Positions 47,057 to 60,641 of a stretch of DNA of 64,000 nt are shown one piece after another. Both the position numbers and the translations under genes were made by a program. A model generated the notes under the pieces. It was given only the letters and a program-made list of their open reading frames with translations, was not told the origin of the DNA and did not search any database. This stretch comes from Dryas octopetala. Lineage: Eukaryota; Streptophyta; Magnoliopsida; Rosales; Rosaceae. The stretch covers positions 7,194,501 through 7,258,500 of the forward strand of contig OY992840.1 of the NCBI GenBank assembly GCA_963921425.1. Reading direction: 5' to 3'. How positions within the stretch are numbered: position 1 is the first letter of the stretch; each line of letters begins with the position of its first letter.

Positions 47057-50000
47057 ATGGACAAGTCAAAGATGGACAAGTCATGGATGTATGCGGATAG
47101 AAGATCAAGGGCATATGAGTTAGGGATTCAAGAATTCTTCAAGTTTGCATTACAGCATGCTAGAAACCCAAACCTCATTCATTGTCCTTGCCAAAAATGT
47201 GGAAATATGAGACAATTTGGGATTGGAGTTATAAGGGATCATCTATATTTTAATGGGGTTGACCAAAGTTACCAAAATTGGATATGGCACGGAGAAGTTT
47301 CTAGTACATTTCCGAATGCAGCTAGAAGTGTGGAGGAACAAGAAGATAATTTTGTCTCCGAAACAGTGGATATGGGAGATAATGAAGAGGAAGAATTTTC
47401 AAATGATTCTAACGATTTCATGAATTTGGTTGGGGATGGCGATGAACCTTTGTATCCTGGTTGTGATAAATTCACCAAGTTGGGAGCACTGGTAAGATTG
47501 TACAATTTGAAAGCGAAGCATGGATTGAGTGATGCAAGTTTCACTGACTACTTGATTGCCTTTGGAGATTTTCTTCCATCAGGTAATAACATACCCACAT
47601 CTATGTACGAGGCAAAGAAGATTTTGTGTGCTTTAGGGATGGACTATGAGAAAATACATGCATGCCCTAATGACTGCATCTTGTATAGAAATGAGTATGC
47701 AGATGAGATTAATTGCCCTAACTGTAATGTGTCAAGGTGGAAGTTAAGTAGGTATTCAACTATTAAGGAGGGGGTGCCTGCGAAGGTGTTGTGGTACTTT
47801 CCCATTATCCCAAGGTTTAAAAAGATGTTTCAGTCTAGTAAAACATCTGAGAGTTTGACTTGGCATTATGATAAAAGAGTGAAAGATGGTAAGATGCGGC
47901 ATCCTGCAGATTCTCCATCTTGGAAGTTAGTGGACGATAAGTGGCCTGAATTTGCTGAAGATCCTAGAAACCTTAGGCTCGCACTTGCATCTGACGGGTT
48001 CAATCCCCATAGTTCTTTTAAGCAGCAGATACAGTTGCTGGCTAGTTTTACTTGTCACTTATAACCTTCCACCATGGTTGTGTATGAAAAGAAAGTTCAT
48101 GATGCTGAGTCTATTGATTTCTGGTCCTAAACAACCTGGAAATGATATAGACGTTTACCTAGCACCTTTGATTGATGATTTAAAAAGTTTATGGAAGGGA
48201 GTTGTAGGAGTGTATGATGCATACAAAGGAGAGTATTTCACTCTAAAGGCTGTATTGTTGTGGACAATAAACGATTTTCCAGCCTATGGTAACTTATCTG
48301 GCTGTGTCGTAAAAGGATATAATGCATGTCCAATATGTGGAGAACACACAAAACCCCACAGGTTGGTCCACGGTAATAAATGCTCATACATAGGCCATCG
48401 AAGATTCTTACCACGATTTCATCCTTATCGAAATCAAAGGGCTGCATTTAATAATCGTCAAGAACTTTCTCCAGCTCCTGTGCCATTAAGTGGAGAGGAA
48501 GTATTGGCAAAGGTGGATAGTCTTAATTTCTTGCCTTTCGGAAAAAAAAAGTGGCCCCGTAACCATGTGGAGGGTGATACAAGAGCGTGTTGGAAGAAGA
48601 AGTCAATCTTTTTTGAACTGGAATATTGGAAATCTCTTCATGTTCGCCATATTCTCGATGTTATGCACATTGAGAAAAATGTATGCGATAGTATTATCGG
48701 TACATTGTTGAACATTCCTACAAAAACAAAAGACGGTCTTGCTGCTCGTTTAGATCTTCTGGACATGGGGGTACGTACTGAATTAGCACCTATTGTTGGA
48801 GAAAAAAGAACACATCTGCCTGCAGCAAGTTGGAATCTGTCTAGGGAAGAGAAGAGAACTGTATGCAAATCCTTTCTTGGTATGAAAGTCCCTGAGTATT
48901 ATTCTTCAAATGTTAGAAGTCTGGTATCAATGGAGGATTTAAGACTTGTTGGAATGAAGTCACATGATTGTCATATCTTCATGCAACAATTGCTCCCTGT
49001 GGCCATACGTTCAGTGTTGGAGAAGCCTGTGAGATATGCTATAACCAGATTCTGTTTCTTCTTCAATTCTATATGTAGTAAAGTGGTGGATGCTTCTATA
49101 CTAGATAAGATGCAGCAAGATCTAGTGCTTACACTTTGTTTGCTTGAAAAGTACTTTCCACCATCATTTTTTGATATTATGGTTCATTTAACGGTGCATC
49201 TCATTAGAGAAGTTCAGTTGTGTGGACCAGTTTACTTCAGATGGATGTATCCGTTTGAACGGTATATGAAAGTGCTAAAGGGGTATGTTCGAAATCGCCA
49301 TCGACCCGAGGGTTGCATTGCCGAGTGTTATATTGCCGAAGAAGCTTTAGATTTTTGCTCTGAACATATATCTTTCTACTGGCAGTTCAATTGGAATCTC
49401 ATCAAGACACAATCAAGGATCTTCTAAGGAATGTATGGCCTTATCTGGTGCTTCTATACATAGGGTTGATCGTGAACTTTTGGACCAAGCTCATCTGTTT
49501 GTATTAGAGAATACATATGAAGTGACGCCTTATATCGCGTAAGACAATCCCAGATTTCCTTTGTCTTTTCATTAATTATGTCTTTGATTAGCTGAATTCT
49601 CAATATTAATTGAGGAATCTCAAATTTTGTGTAGTGATCATATGAGCTATTTAAAGGCTACAAATCCTAGGTTCAAAAAAAATGAGAAGTGGCTGCAAGA
49701 TAAGCACAATCACACTTTCATTCTTTGGTTAAAGAATCGAGTAAGTTTAATTTGTTCAAAGGATGCACTAATGTATGTAAGTAATTCCTGTATTTTATTA
49801 GAATGCTTATCCTTACAGGTTAGATCTGAACTCAATTGTGAAACTCATGACATACCAGACACGCTGAGGTGGCTAGCTGATGGACCATGCATGGAAGTCC
49901 CAAAATTTGCAAGTTATTCCATTAATGGGGTTCATTTTAATACTAAGGCTCGTGATGACGTTCGGGCTGTTCAAAACAGTGGCGTGTGTTGGCAAGGGGA

Positions 50001-50472
50001 GACAATGCAAGTTGCATCTGCGAAGGATAAAAACCCCATCATTACAAATATGTGTTTTTATGGGGTGATCCAAGAAATATGGGAACTTGATTATTTCAAG
50101 TTTAGGATACCTATCTTTAAGTGTGATTGGGTTGAGAGTACAAATGGAATTAAAATAGATGATCTAGGCTTTACTTTGGTCAATCTTAGTAGGATAGGTT
50201 CCAAGCATGATCAATTTGTTTTGGCAAGACAAGTGAGTCAAGTCTTTTACGTGGAAGACCCTGCAGATGCTGCTTGGTCTGTTGTTCTATCAACCCCCGA
50301 TAGAAATTACAATGATGTCGATTATAATGATGATGAGTTAGGGGATAGTATGGTTGACCATCAACCTTTTACTAGAGGCCTGCCATCTATTGAGACATTG
50401 GATGAAATGGTTAGAGACAATCCTACAAACTGCATTAGACCTGATGGTGAGGGTATATGGATTGATAAGTAG
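47057..50472 (+). pseudogene. CACTA tnp2-type transposase with two apparent frameshifts
   Basis: Begins MDKSKMDKSWMYADRRSRAY, the transposase-associated domain (with CPCQKCGN and a HL...W..HGE pattern), followed by the tnp2 transposase (YEKIHACPNDCILYRNEY, NCPNCNVSRW, YNLPPWLCMKRKFMML, YNACPICGEHT, HVRHILDVMHIEKNV), a DUF4218-like region (MVHLTVHLIREVQLCGPVYF) and a DUF4216-like C-terminus. Introns are at 49539-49634 and 49741-49818. The frame shifts by one base within a run of four T at 48016-48019 and again near 49372-49378, where the coding sense continues in a neighbouring frame. Either this copy is newly inactivated or the assembly has indel errors. An upstream ATG at 46949 adds residues that do not look homologous. 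5' exons near 45880-46130 are probably non-coding. Confidence 0.88.
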
Positions 50473-50647
50473 CATCAAAATGGCATTTATATAAGGTGAC
50501 TGGTTATTTTTGGTGTGGCAATGATTGTGTGATTTATTTTTAATGTGTGATTTGTTCTTAAGTGTGTTTCTGCATGTATGAATTATTTCTAATGTTTTTT
50601 TATTTCTGGTTCTGCAGGTGCTTCACAACATTCTTTGCAAGATAGGC

Positions 50648-51060
<413 letters not shown>

Positions 51061-51339
51061 GTGATTGTGAGCTTTGAATTTTTTCAACTTTAAATGCAGT
51101 TGGATAATGAGGAATAGAACATTCGTATATATACTTATCTTGGAATGGGTTGAAAACTTTGCATTCTATTCATTCTGACACTGCTGGCTCTTTCTAGACA
51201 ATCTTGGTTGGCATGTCTTTTTTTATTGGCAGCTCCAGGAAAATCTAGATTGCTTCATATTGCTTCCCTTTGAGTTGCATTTAGTTTTTTTTATCTCATG
51301 ATGATTTATGTGATTCTCGTGCAGGTTGTTCATTCTAAT

Positions 51340-51422
51340 TTACAAGGTCTCTAGAAATTAAACAAGGATCCATTTATAAGATCCCTAGAAAATTAAACAA
51401 GGATCCATTTACAAGATCCTCC
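51340..51422. repeat. Short tandem duplication next to the captured kinase fragment
   Basis: Two copies of a unit containing ATTAAACAAGGATCCATTTA followed by AAGATCC lie end to end at the right edge of the captured segment. This may mark the junction of the capture event. Confidence 0.6.
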
Positions 51423-51557
51423 ATTAACATATCTATCTTGCAAAAGTTACACTGTGCTAATCGATCTTTGTATTGTCTCTATTATATATACTTCTTACTA
51501 GTTAAATATATACTCTATTTACAAACTGTTTCATATCATTTCATTTCATCCTAGACA

Positions 51558-54500
51558 ATGGCGCTAAAGAGAGTGGCTTCCTCGAGGAAGAAAACCTCCA
51601 AATCAAAGGTAGCTGAGCCTCCTGTAACTGAATCGAAGGTGACAAAGGACACTGCTACCACAGATAGCTCAGTTAATGGAAAAAGGAAGAAAAGGGGGAT
51701 GGTTACAATGCATCGCATTGTAAGGCGAAAAATAATGAAAGTCAAAAAGGTGGTGGAGTTTAATTCAAAAGGGCAGCCACATGGGAAGGCAGCAACCGAA
51801 ATGCAGTCTTACATTGGGACTTTAGCACGTACAAAGATCCCAATTACCATAAAGAAGTGGAAGGATGTTACGGAGGATATGAAAAATAAAATTTGGGAAA
51901 ATGTAGAGGTAAGCAACAATACTTGGTTATTTATATGACTAGTACATCATTTAACTAAAACATTATATAGTATCATTTATTTAACTAGTACATCATTGAT
52001 TGTAGATGGCTTTTGTGCTGAGTCCTCAATGTAAGAAGATGGTGTTAGCATCTGCATCAAATAAGTGGAGAGAATTCAAGTCTAGGCTGACATGTAAATT
52101 TGTTCTCCCTTACAAAGATCAACCTGAGCTATTAAGTGATCCTCCTAAAGACTATCAATTTATTGACAAGTCAGATTGGAAGGAGTTTGTGCTACATAGG
52201 CTTACGGATCAGTTTGGGGTAAGCTATTACTTTCTACATATATTTTCGTACAATTGTTGTCTTTAAATTTGTATATAACTCAATGTGTGGAAATATTCTG
52301 TTTTGAAGCAACTTCACGAGGAACAAGTGGAGAGGAAATCTAAGCATGAGTATCATCATAGACTATCGCGTAAAGGGTATGCTGGTTTGGAGGATGAACT
52401 GGTTAGTGTTTACTTTAACTGCCTTGGTACAATGATTATTAAACATGAACTGGTTAGTGTTTACATTTATTTGTTATTTTAAAGATGAAAACAATGCCTG
52501 AGGGGGGGTTTGATCGAGCAACCCTTTGGATTAAAGCACATGAAGATAAAAATGGGAAGATCCCAGATGCAAAAGTAGCTGAGACTGCTGCCAGAATTGT
52601 AAGTAAGCTATAGATATTCCATTGATTATAATTCTGCCAATGTTAGATTTGAAAGTGTTGAGTTCTTTAATAATTTAATTTATCTTGGCTTTATTTCATG
52701 TATGGTTGCAGGATGATTTGAAGAAACAAGTATCTGAGGGGACATTATCTACTTCTGGTACCAGTGATGTGCTAACAATGGCATTAGGGACCCCTGAGCA
52801 CTCAGGGAGAGTTAGAGCTGTGGGAGGTTATGTGAAGCCCAGTTCTTACTTTAACTTCCCTCCACGAAAGAGTATGAAAGAGAGAATAAGAGAAAGTGTC
52901 AAACAGATCATGGAAGAAGAGCGAGAGAAAATAATAGCAGAGGAGCGAAAATATTGGATGGATAAATTGAATTCAGTAGAGGCAGGGAAGAATTCCAAGG
53001 CTGAGGGACCAACCCCATTAAAGTTAGTCCCTATTCCCCGTACTCCCCCAACTCCCCATACTGCTGAATATGGCTCTGATAAGGCAAGCACCAATGTGGA
53101 GAAAAAAGTTGTGAAGAATATTGATATGAATGTGGAGAAAGAAATAGAGATAAATGAGGAGAATGAAATTGAGAAGATTGAGAATATGGGCATGGAAAAG
53201 ATTGATGATCCAAAGGAGGAGAAGCACAACACGAACATGTTGGATGCTGACTGTGTCGACCTAGACTATGTGAGTGACAAGAATAGTGTTTCGAAGGTAT
53301 ATATTTCATCCTAGCTTACCCAACGTTTAATTGCCTTAATTTTTTGTTGTGAAAGTCATTAAATTAACTTCTATTTTATCTTGGCTATTTGCACAGGAGA
53401 AAAAATGCATGTTGGCTGTTGGCTCACTTGAAAATATTGTTGCATACGCTACATTACTTGAAGTTGACGATGCCAACCCACCGACACTGCATGGTGTTCC
53501 TTTGGCAGAGGGATGCCTGCGGGTTGCAATTTATACTTCGTTGGATGACTCAGTTTTGCTTCCCATCCCAATTAAAGACGAAGTAGTAACTGTTGGTCAA
53601 GCTGTTGGGACAATTGTAGCATGGCCGAAAAATCTTGTAACATATCAGAAGCAGCAGGAAGTTGGTAAAGAGGTATGTTTTTATGTCTCACCTAATTGTA
53701 TTGTTGTAATTTTAACTGATTTGGGTGTTTTTAAAAGCTACCTCTAACATATATTGATAATTTAACCTAGAAACGTGCCAAAGGAAAGGGCGAGAAGCAA
53801 TATAGGGGGAAAGGGATTGTGTTGAATCTTCAAACAATGCCTACGCCACTGAAGTTGTTGTGCATGTATGCACAAAATGTATTGAATGATGAGGGTACAA
53901 TCAACTTTTTAATAGAGGCAGATGTTTTTGGGGCAACTCGTAAAACCCACCTTCTGTGTGAAGATATTGTCCAATTTGGTGGCATGGTTGAAATATCAGC
54001 AACCTGCATTGTCGTTTACATGAGGTATTTAATGAGACTACTTTTCTATACATATTTATATCCAGCAAAAGAGATTATGCAATTACTTACGGAATATTTT
54101 TTTAGGCACCTCTACGATGTGGTAAAGAGGTCAAAAATGCTAAGTATGGTTGGTTTTGTTGACCCTGCGAGAACTGGTGCGATAGGGTGTGGAAATGTAA
54201 CTGAAAGATCAAGGTACTTGGCAGATAGGTTCGCTGGATCTCGTGATGATAAGATTTTTTTGGTCCCTTACAATTCCGGGTAAGTTAATCATTTATGTGG
54301 TCATTGTAAATACTGATTTCCAACCATATAAGGTATTTAATGAGAATTATAAATGTGTAGATGTCATTGGATGCTGACTGTTATCAATCCGGACAAGGAG
54401 ATTGTCTATTTCATGGACCCAATGAGAAGACGTCTGATCGGCGATGAATGGAAAACTGTGGTAGACAAGTAAGTTGATTAGACGCCTCATCAGTTTATAA

Positions 54501-55513
54501 GTTCATTTACATATATCAGCAAGTGTTAAAATCATTTGGTTTTTCATGCGATAGTGGGATTAGAATCTTCAATGCTCAAGGGAATAGGCAAGGGCGTAAG
54601 GCAGTAATCTGGAAAAATATGGCGGTAGGTTGGCTTGTTTGTAGTTTGCTTTAAAACTCAAATAACAGATTGCTAAGTGGACTGTATATGTGCTCATTCT
54701 AATTAATGTTTATTTGCATTTAGGGCATTCCTCAACAGCCAAGTGATAAGGAGTGTGGCTATTTTATTATGCGTTTTATGAAGGAAATAATTGAAGATGA
54801 GAGCTTAGCTTTTGTGAATAAGGTATGCATTAGTGAAGTATAAGTAACTTGGCATTATGTTGGTCATGTGAACTCTGAGTAGTGATATGAAAATTGTCTT
54901 TTACTTGGAAATGTTGAAATTCTTTTCTTTGTTTTGTGGCTGAAAAATTGGAAATGTAGTAAAGGAATAAAAGGAAACAAATTAGCTTGGGGGAGTCTGT
55001 TTTGGGTGCATGCAGATTGGGAATACTGGGTGGATTCTTTCAAACTTGTGGAAGTGACCATGTTATATAGCTAGGCCCATGTTTGATGATCACTTGCATG
55101 TGTGAATTTGAGGTTGATTTCAGTTTGATTCTAATTAATGTAGTTATGCACTTATATTATTAATAACAAATTCATGAGTGGTCTGGTGCAATTTCTTTAG
55201 GCCATTGGGGGATTCTGTTTTGGGTGCAGTTAGCTTAGGACATTTTGCTGGTTATATATGTGTGCTTGATTCTTAATTAATGTAGTTGTGCACTTATATC
55301 ATGAGTTGTCTTGGCCTTTTTTACCTAAGGGGCATATTGTTTATTTCTTTATTGGATTCATTATGTTTTTATTTTGAGTTGAATTTTCTTTTTAATTACT
55401 ACTCCATTTTTGCCTTGTTTCAGTGGGAGCGAAGGAAGGACAATACTTATACCCAAGAAGATATCGATGAAGTCCGGGCTGAATGGGCAAACTTTGTGGG
55501 GCAGTATATGTAG
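51558..55513 (+). CDS. CACTA second gene: transposase-24-like region plus Ulp1-type cysteine protease, 808 aa
   Basis: Twelve exons (51558-51908, 52006-52218, 52309-52401, 52485-52598, 52712-53296, 53397-53672, 53771-54024, 54106-54279, 54361-54468, 54555-54624, 54724-54822, 55424-55513) sum to 2427 bases with no stop. Residues 1-120 are basic. Residues 60-330 resemble the plant transposase-24/TNPA-like family (WREFKSRLTCKFV, HRLSRKGYAGLEDEL) with a charged coiled coil (MKERIRESVKQIMEEE) and an acidic segment. Then comes a plant domain around GVPLAEGCLRVAIYTSLDD. The C-terminus is a C48 (Ulp1/SENP) protease with GCHWMLTVI (His), YFMDPM (Asp), GIPQQPSDKECGYF (Gln, Cys), so the catalytic set is complete. 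Such proteases cleave SUMO-type conjugates; the role in transposition is not known to me. Confidence 0.88.
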
Positions 55514-56943
55514 ATCGAGTAGAAGGTGGATTTTTGACGTATAGCATTTTTGAACTTGATTTTGTAGGCCATGTGTTTAGCTAGACTAGCTTGGGGTATA
55601 TATATATCATTGATCACTTTGCTAGCTTCTTTTGGGTGCTGCCAAGATTGATAGCTAGGCTTAATTAATTGCTAGATTAGATTGATGGCAGCAAATTGGT
55701 AGATTAGAAACTTGATGGTTGATTTTTGAGTTATAGATGGTTTTTGTGTATGGCATGGCTGGTTGTGTGAATAGCATTGGGTTTAGAGAGTAAACTACAT
55801 ATATACAATTACTAGCTACCTTGAAATTCCTTTTAATATTTGGTACTTTATCAATTCCAAAATCCTTATTTATTGTGGATTAGTTTAAATTTGAACAAAT
55901 TGTGATTTTGTGAATTAATGTATAATTTATTAGGAATGTTAACATTATAAAGGGAAACATGCTACTTGGAACAATGGTGTTGTACCAAAAACACCTAGGT
56001 AGCTATTTCAGGTACTGCATGCCTATGTAAACCAAATGTAAACAGGAACATTTTACAACAATTTTTCTGACGAAATCGTGGTCTGTAACATTAACTTACA
56101 ATAGTTCCATATTAGAAACCGTTGTATAATCCATAACAATACCACACAAACCTTAGAAAGCCGATGTATATAATATCTATAGACATCTAATTAAACTTGA
56201 AATTACTATCTTACACAACGGTTATATAGTTAAATCTGATGTTCTTAAATTCATAATACAACGGTTTCATATAAACACCGTAGTATGAAAGACATATATA
56301 CATCTCAAACACCTATTTTTAGAATGACCTATACCACGGTTAGGATCCAAAAACCGTTGTTTTAATGAGTATTTCACCTTGTATTAGTAAACGTAACCGT
56401 TGTGTATATATATACTCAACAACAGTAGCCTTTAATACATGAGATTTTTAGGATGTATATACAACGGTATTTTTGTCATTACCATTGTGGTAATGTAATG
56501 AAGACAACGGTTTCATATAAACACCATAGTATGAAAGACATATACACATCTTATACACCTATTTTTAGAATGACCTATACCACGGTTAAAATCCAAAAAC
56601 CGTTGTGTTAATGAGTATTTCACCTCGTGTTTATAACTAAAATAGTTGTAAAATACATGTATTAGTACACGTAACCGTTGTCTTGAGAACATAAAACAAT
56701 GGGTTCGAGGAAAAAACCGTGGTGTAGTTATATACTCAACAACAGTAGCCTTTAAACCATGAGATTTTAGTATGTATATACAACGGTATTTCGGTAATTA
56801 CCATTGTGTTAATGTAATAAAGACAACGGAAAATAACCGTTGTGTAATGGTACCCCAATAGACGTCGGTCGATTAGACGACGGTATTTTGGCAACTTACA
56901 CAACGGATAAAATCCGTTGTGTATTACGTTTTTTGTAGTAGTG
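55514..56943. repeat. Right subterminal region of the CACTA element
   Basis: AT-rich DNA with many ACAACGG or CCGTTGT motifs from about 56090 onward. A unit of about 246 bp starting ACAACGGTTTCATATAAACA at 56258 is repeated in tandem from 56504. The last 125 bases contain several near-palindromic pairs such as ACAACGGAAAATAACCGTTG. Confidence 0.85.
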
Positions 56944-56946
56944 AGG

Positions 56947-57380
56947 AACGACACGACATGACATGAGTAAATGGGCGGGCCAGGCCAAAGTTTTTAGCTC
57001 ATCAGGTACAACACGACACGAGCACAAAAGAGGTCAAGCACGAACACAAAATAGGCCCGAACTAGGCATGACTTATTTAACATTGTTTTTTTTCATGTTT
57101 AAAGAACTTTTTAACAATTCCTAGCCCAAAAAAAAAAAAAGAACTTTTTAACAAGGAAATTCAGTTTTTCAAGTAAAGAAATCTTAATATTTAATTTAAA
57201 GAAAGAAAAAAAAATATCATAGGATTTACACCCTAAAAAACAAAAAGAAAAACAAGCTAGTAGAGCCTAGATCTTAACTATATGGGCCAAAATTAATAAG
57301 CATGACACGAAAGCATGATGAGTCTATCTTAAACGGATCAGACCGACCTGTTTGATATTTCTAATCTAGTATTTTCCCAC
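56947..57380. mobile_element. Right part of the older element split by the CACTA transposon
   Basis: Continues the CACGAC-rich sequence found left of the CACTA insertion (ACGACACGACATGACATGAG, ACAACACGACACGAGCAC) and ends in an inverted counterpart of the left end near 57372. Confidence 0.55.
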
Positions 57381-57810
57381 GGAAGAAAATGATGGAAAGA
57401 AAAAAAGCGATGGCTATTTAAGGTCAAAGTCTTCCAATAATACCAAAAGTTTAAGGCCAAAGTCTTCAAGAATGCCAAAAAACTTCTTGGAAAGTTTATT
57501 GATTGATATTGATTTGCAAATTTCTTTAAGGTTCTCATTCTTAGGCATGTAGTCTATTAACGATAAATATCAGGCAAGAGTACCAGACTCATTGGTGTTG
57601 ACTTGGAATTGGTATTACACGATGAAGCATTTATGGTTATGACAAATTATTAGGACACAACCTTGTGTGATCACAACCACTGCCATCTCCACCGTTGGAT
57701 TGCAGATAATTAGCCGCTATCAAACTCACGGATATAGTACTCCAAGCAATCAATTGTTTGCTCTTTCTTAGAATTTGCCTAATGCTTGTTTCATGCCATT
57801 GTTAATGCTT
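57381..57810. repeat. Duplicated segment, copy 1 (paired with 61980-62350)
   Basis: Shares colinear phrases with 61980-62350: TTCAAGAATGCCAAAAAACTTC and its relatives, ACCTTGTGTG, ACAACCACT, TTGCTCTTTCTTAGAATTTGC and TTAATGCTT. No coding sequence is recognisable. It lies in the region of receptor-kinase duplication and may be an upstream flank of one of those genes. Confidence 0.7.
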
Positions 57811-57925
57811 TTTTTTATTATTATTATTATTATTACAAAGAAGACTAAAGCGAGATGGGAGATTTGAACTTTGGCCTTAGGTGTAGAGGTAAATACTCTC
57901 AACCACTCGAGTTACAAGCCCCAAC
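57811..57925 (-). mobile_element. tRNA-derived SINE (about 115 bp)
   Basis: On the minus strand it begins GGGGCTTGTAACTCGAGTGG, contains an A-box-like GAGTGGTTGAGAG and a B-box-like GTTCAAATCTCCC, and ends in a TAATAATAA...A tail. These are features of a tRNA-derived SINE. Flanking sequence repeats imperfectly (TTAATGCTT at 57802-57810 and TTGATGCTT at 57931-57939). The duplicated locus near 62352 lacks it. Confidence 0.85.
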
Positions 57926-57939
57926 TTACATTGATGCTT

Positions 57940-60265
57940 CTTCTTTGTTTTTCTTTAGCTCTTGATCTTGTGAAAGGTTGTTATCAACAATGCGAAAAAT
58001 TATTGGGTATAATCAATATACCAACATATAGTGTAACTAGTATAAGGGAATTATTGTGAAAGATTGATTATATCACTTGACAGTGTATCGATTATATAGA
58101 ATAATTTTTCCAATAATGCAAGAGTCATCAAACTACTTCACTAATATGCTCATAAAATAATATGTTAGTACACATGTCAATATCTTACTTGTTAAAAATA
58201 GATGAGAAGTCTATAATTGGTTCAAATCGATTTACACAAATAAACCACTTTCATATTATTTGGTGAACAAAAATTGTTAAACAAATTTGATGAGAAACAG
58301 TTATTAGAGGTTATATATAACTCTTACATGCATACAATAATTTTTCTTGGGACTTTGATGCCAACCCAGACCTGGATAAGTGCAAGTTGTGAATGCACTT
58401 GCCCATGTCCCTAACCATCAAGCACCTCTCAATTTCTTCACTTAATTGTGTTATTTCTAGGACTCGTTTGGTTTGCATAATTGATGTAATTGAATTCTTG
58501 AGAAATCAATTCTTATGTATTTTTTTAGGGGAAGAGATTGTAAGATTTCTATTCTCATGTTTGGTTTGTGAAGAAATAAAAAATAAAATGAGGTAAAATG
58601 GTCTTGAAAAAGTATAATTAATACTTTCTCATAGGAAAGGAAAAACCAAACCTAAGCTAAGAAGAATGATTCATTTTCTCCATTTTGGAGCATCAGATTC
58701 TCATGAGTCAAACAATAATTTATCATGTTTGCACTTACCAAATATGAAAATAAAAATATCTTCTCATTCTCATGCTACCAAAACCTGAACCAAAAAGGGC
58801 CAGCTAGAGTACTTGTTGAATATGTCTTTGGTATGATGTGGTTATTATGAGATAAGTCTATGTGTGGTGAATGCACATCCCTGTGAAGGGGTGTCAGATT
58901 TTAGCAGGGTCTATGTCAACTTTTCTTTTTTCTTTGTAATCATGTTTTTTATCAAATTACGAAAGGGAAATTTCTTCGGACTAAAAAGCAATCATGAAGC
59001 CCAACTATCTTGTGGTTAAGTAGTATTTCTATTCACATTTAAAAAAAAAAAATCTAAAGTTTGAATTCTCATTCCAATAAAAAATAAAAAAAAAATCATG
59101 AAGGCTCCAAAACCTGATTTACATATAGGCTTCAAAAGAAATTAGGAAAAATGACCAATTAAGTTCATGTAGTTTGACTGTTTAAGTGTCTTTTTAATTA
59201 GGTCCATATAATTTTAATAGAGTGCATTAATTATTAAGGCCTGACAACTTTCTAATATTCCTATAATTCCAGCACTTTATTTCATAACTTTCAAGCACTT
59301 CATGCTATAGGCTATAGCGCACATTGCAATTACACTATATATATATATATATATATATAAAAGAATAACATTAATTTTAAATCTTAAACTCATAAATCAA
59401 ATAAAACATACTATATCATACTTAAACATAATTAAATAAACCTTAAATAATCCTACAAATATAATTAAAATACAAGTATGAGAGAGAAAAAAGATTGTGA
59501 ACTGCTGTTGCCCATTTATCGACACTTGCGCATGCGAAATCTATCTTTAATTTTACAAAATCTTGATTTTCATGTTATTTTTTGGCCAAAGTAATAAGAA
59601 CTTCAATGAAAGGTTTCAAATTAAATAAAAACTCATCTTTTTTAGTATTTTGGAAAGATGTCAGCCCCTTTTATATAAGAAAAAAATTCTTAATAATTAA
59701 AAGAAACCAGCTCCATCGCTGGATGAAGCACTATAGACGTTGTCAAAGGAGAATTACTTATGGTGAGGTGTCAGAGTACTTGAAGTGCCAAGGAATTGGC
59801 CAAAAAAAAAGAAGTGCCAAGGAAATGCACCGTGGAGAAAAATATGTCGACATGTCACATCGCCTGCCAAGGAAATCTGCGTTTATGATGTTTGCTTCTT
59901 CTTCTTTGTAGTCATTGAAGATATTTCATTGGTGTTGACTTGAAAAAACATAAAATTTTAACTTAAAAAATAGGAGATGTACTAGCTAGTGACAAGGATT
60001 AAGGAAGCTCGAATTTCTTTGAACAATTGGAAGAAAGAAAAAATGCTTGATGTGAAAAAGAGTATAATGATTCAACTTGTTCATCTTTCTCATCATATAT
60101 TAAATTACGTGATAAAAAAAATATATATATATGATATGAAAAAAAATATTAAAAAAAATTTAACCCAAAATTAATTGATAATAAATTAAGAAGCCCAAAA
60201 CTTTATAACCACATATGTAAAATTCTAGATTTCTAATGTAAGACATTGTTCCACAGTACTCTTAA
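57940..60265. other. Gene-free AT-rich stretch
   Basis: No gene is supported. 58459-58802 has weak inverted ends (CTCGTTTGGTTTGC and, inverted, GGCCCTTTTTGGTTC) resembling an old hAT-type MITE. A TA repeat lies at about 59334-59360. Open frames at 59582-60174 have no recognisable content. Confidence 0.4.
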
Positions 60266-60560
60266 TAATTTGTAGCTCAAATGTTAGAAGGAGAATCGGT
60301 GACAATCGAATCATGCCTCCTAATCCTTTTGCATCTACTTCAAATTGATGCAATTGTTTCTGCAAAAAGTTCCTATACCTTCAAGAGTTACCAGTCACCT
60401 CTGAGATGCGTTGTGATCAAGTATTGTCATTAAATTAGTTTTAGTGTTGTATAATTAAGCAAATGATTTCAGATATTATTCAATTAATTTCAAATTTCTA
60501 AGTTCAATTTTAAATAGAAATATAACTTTTTTATGCGTTAAATAGCAATATAATTGTCTA
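60266..60560 (+). pseudogene. Duplicated 3' end of an LRK10-like kinase gene
   Basis: Matches 44917-45175: the last coding codons (TTTGTAGCTCAAATGTTAGA and onward to the TGA) and the 3' flank (CTTCAAGAGTTACCA). The kinase domain upstream is missing. Two extra bases after GGAGAA shift the frame relative to the intact gene, so it is a dead fragment. Confidence 0.85.
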
Positions 60561-60641
60561 CATTGATAGTTGTTGTTATAATAATGTTTTAATCTTCTTA
60601 ATAAAACACTGCCAGAAGGAGGTTGCATAGGACGGTTGTAT

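Noticed and set aside
57841..57925. Possible tRNA gene
   Set aside because: It has A and B box-like motifs but cannot form a proper cloverleaf, and it ends in an A/T-rich tail with flanking duplications, so it is a SINE.
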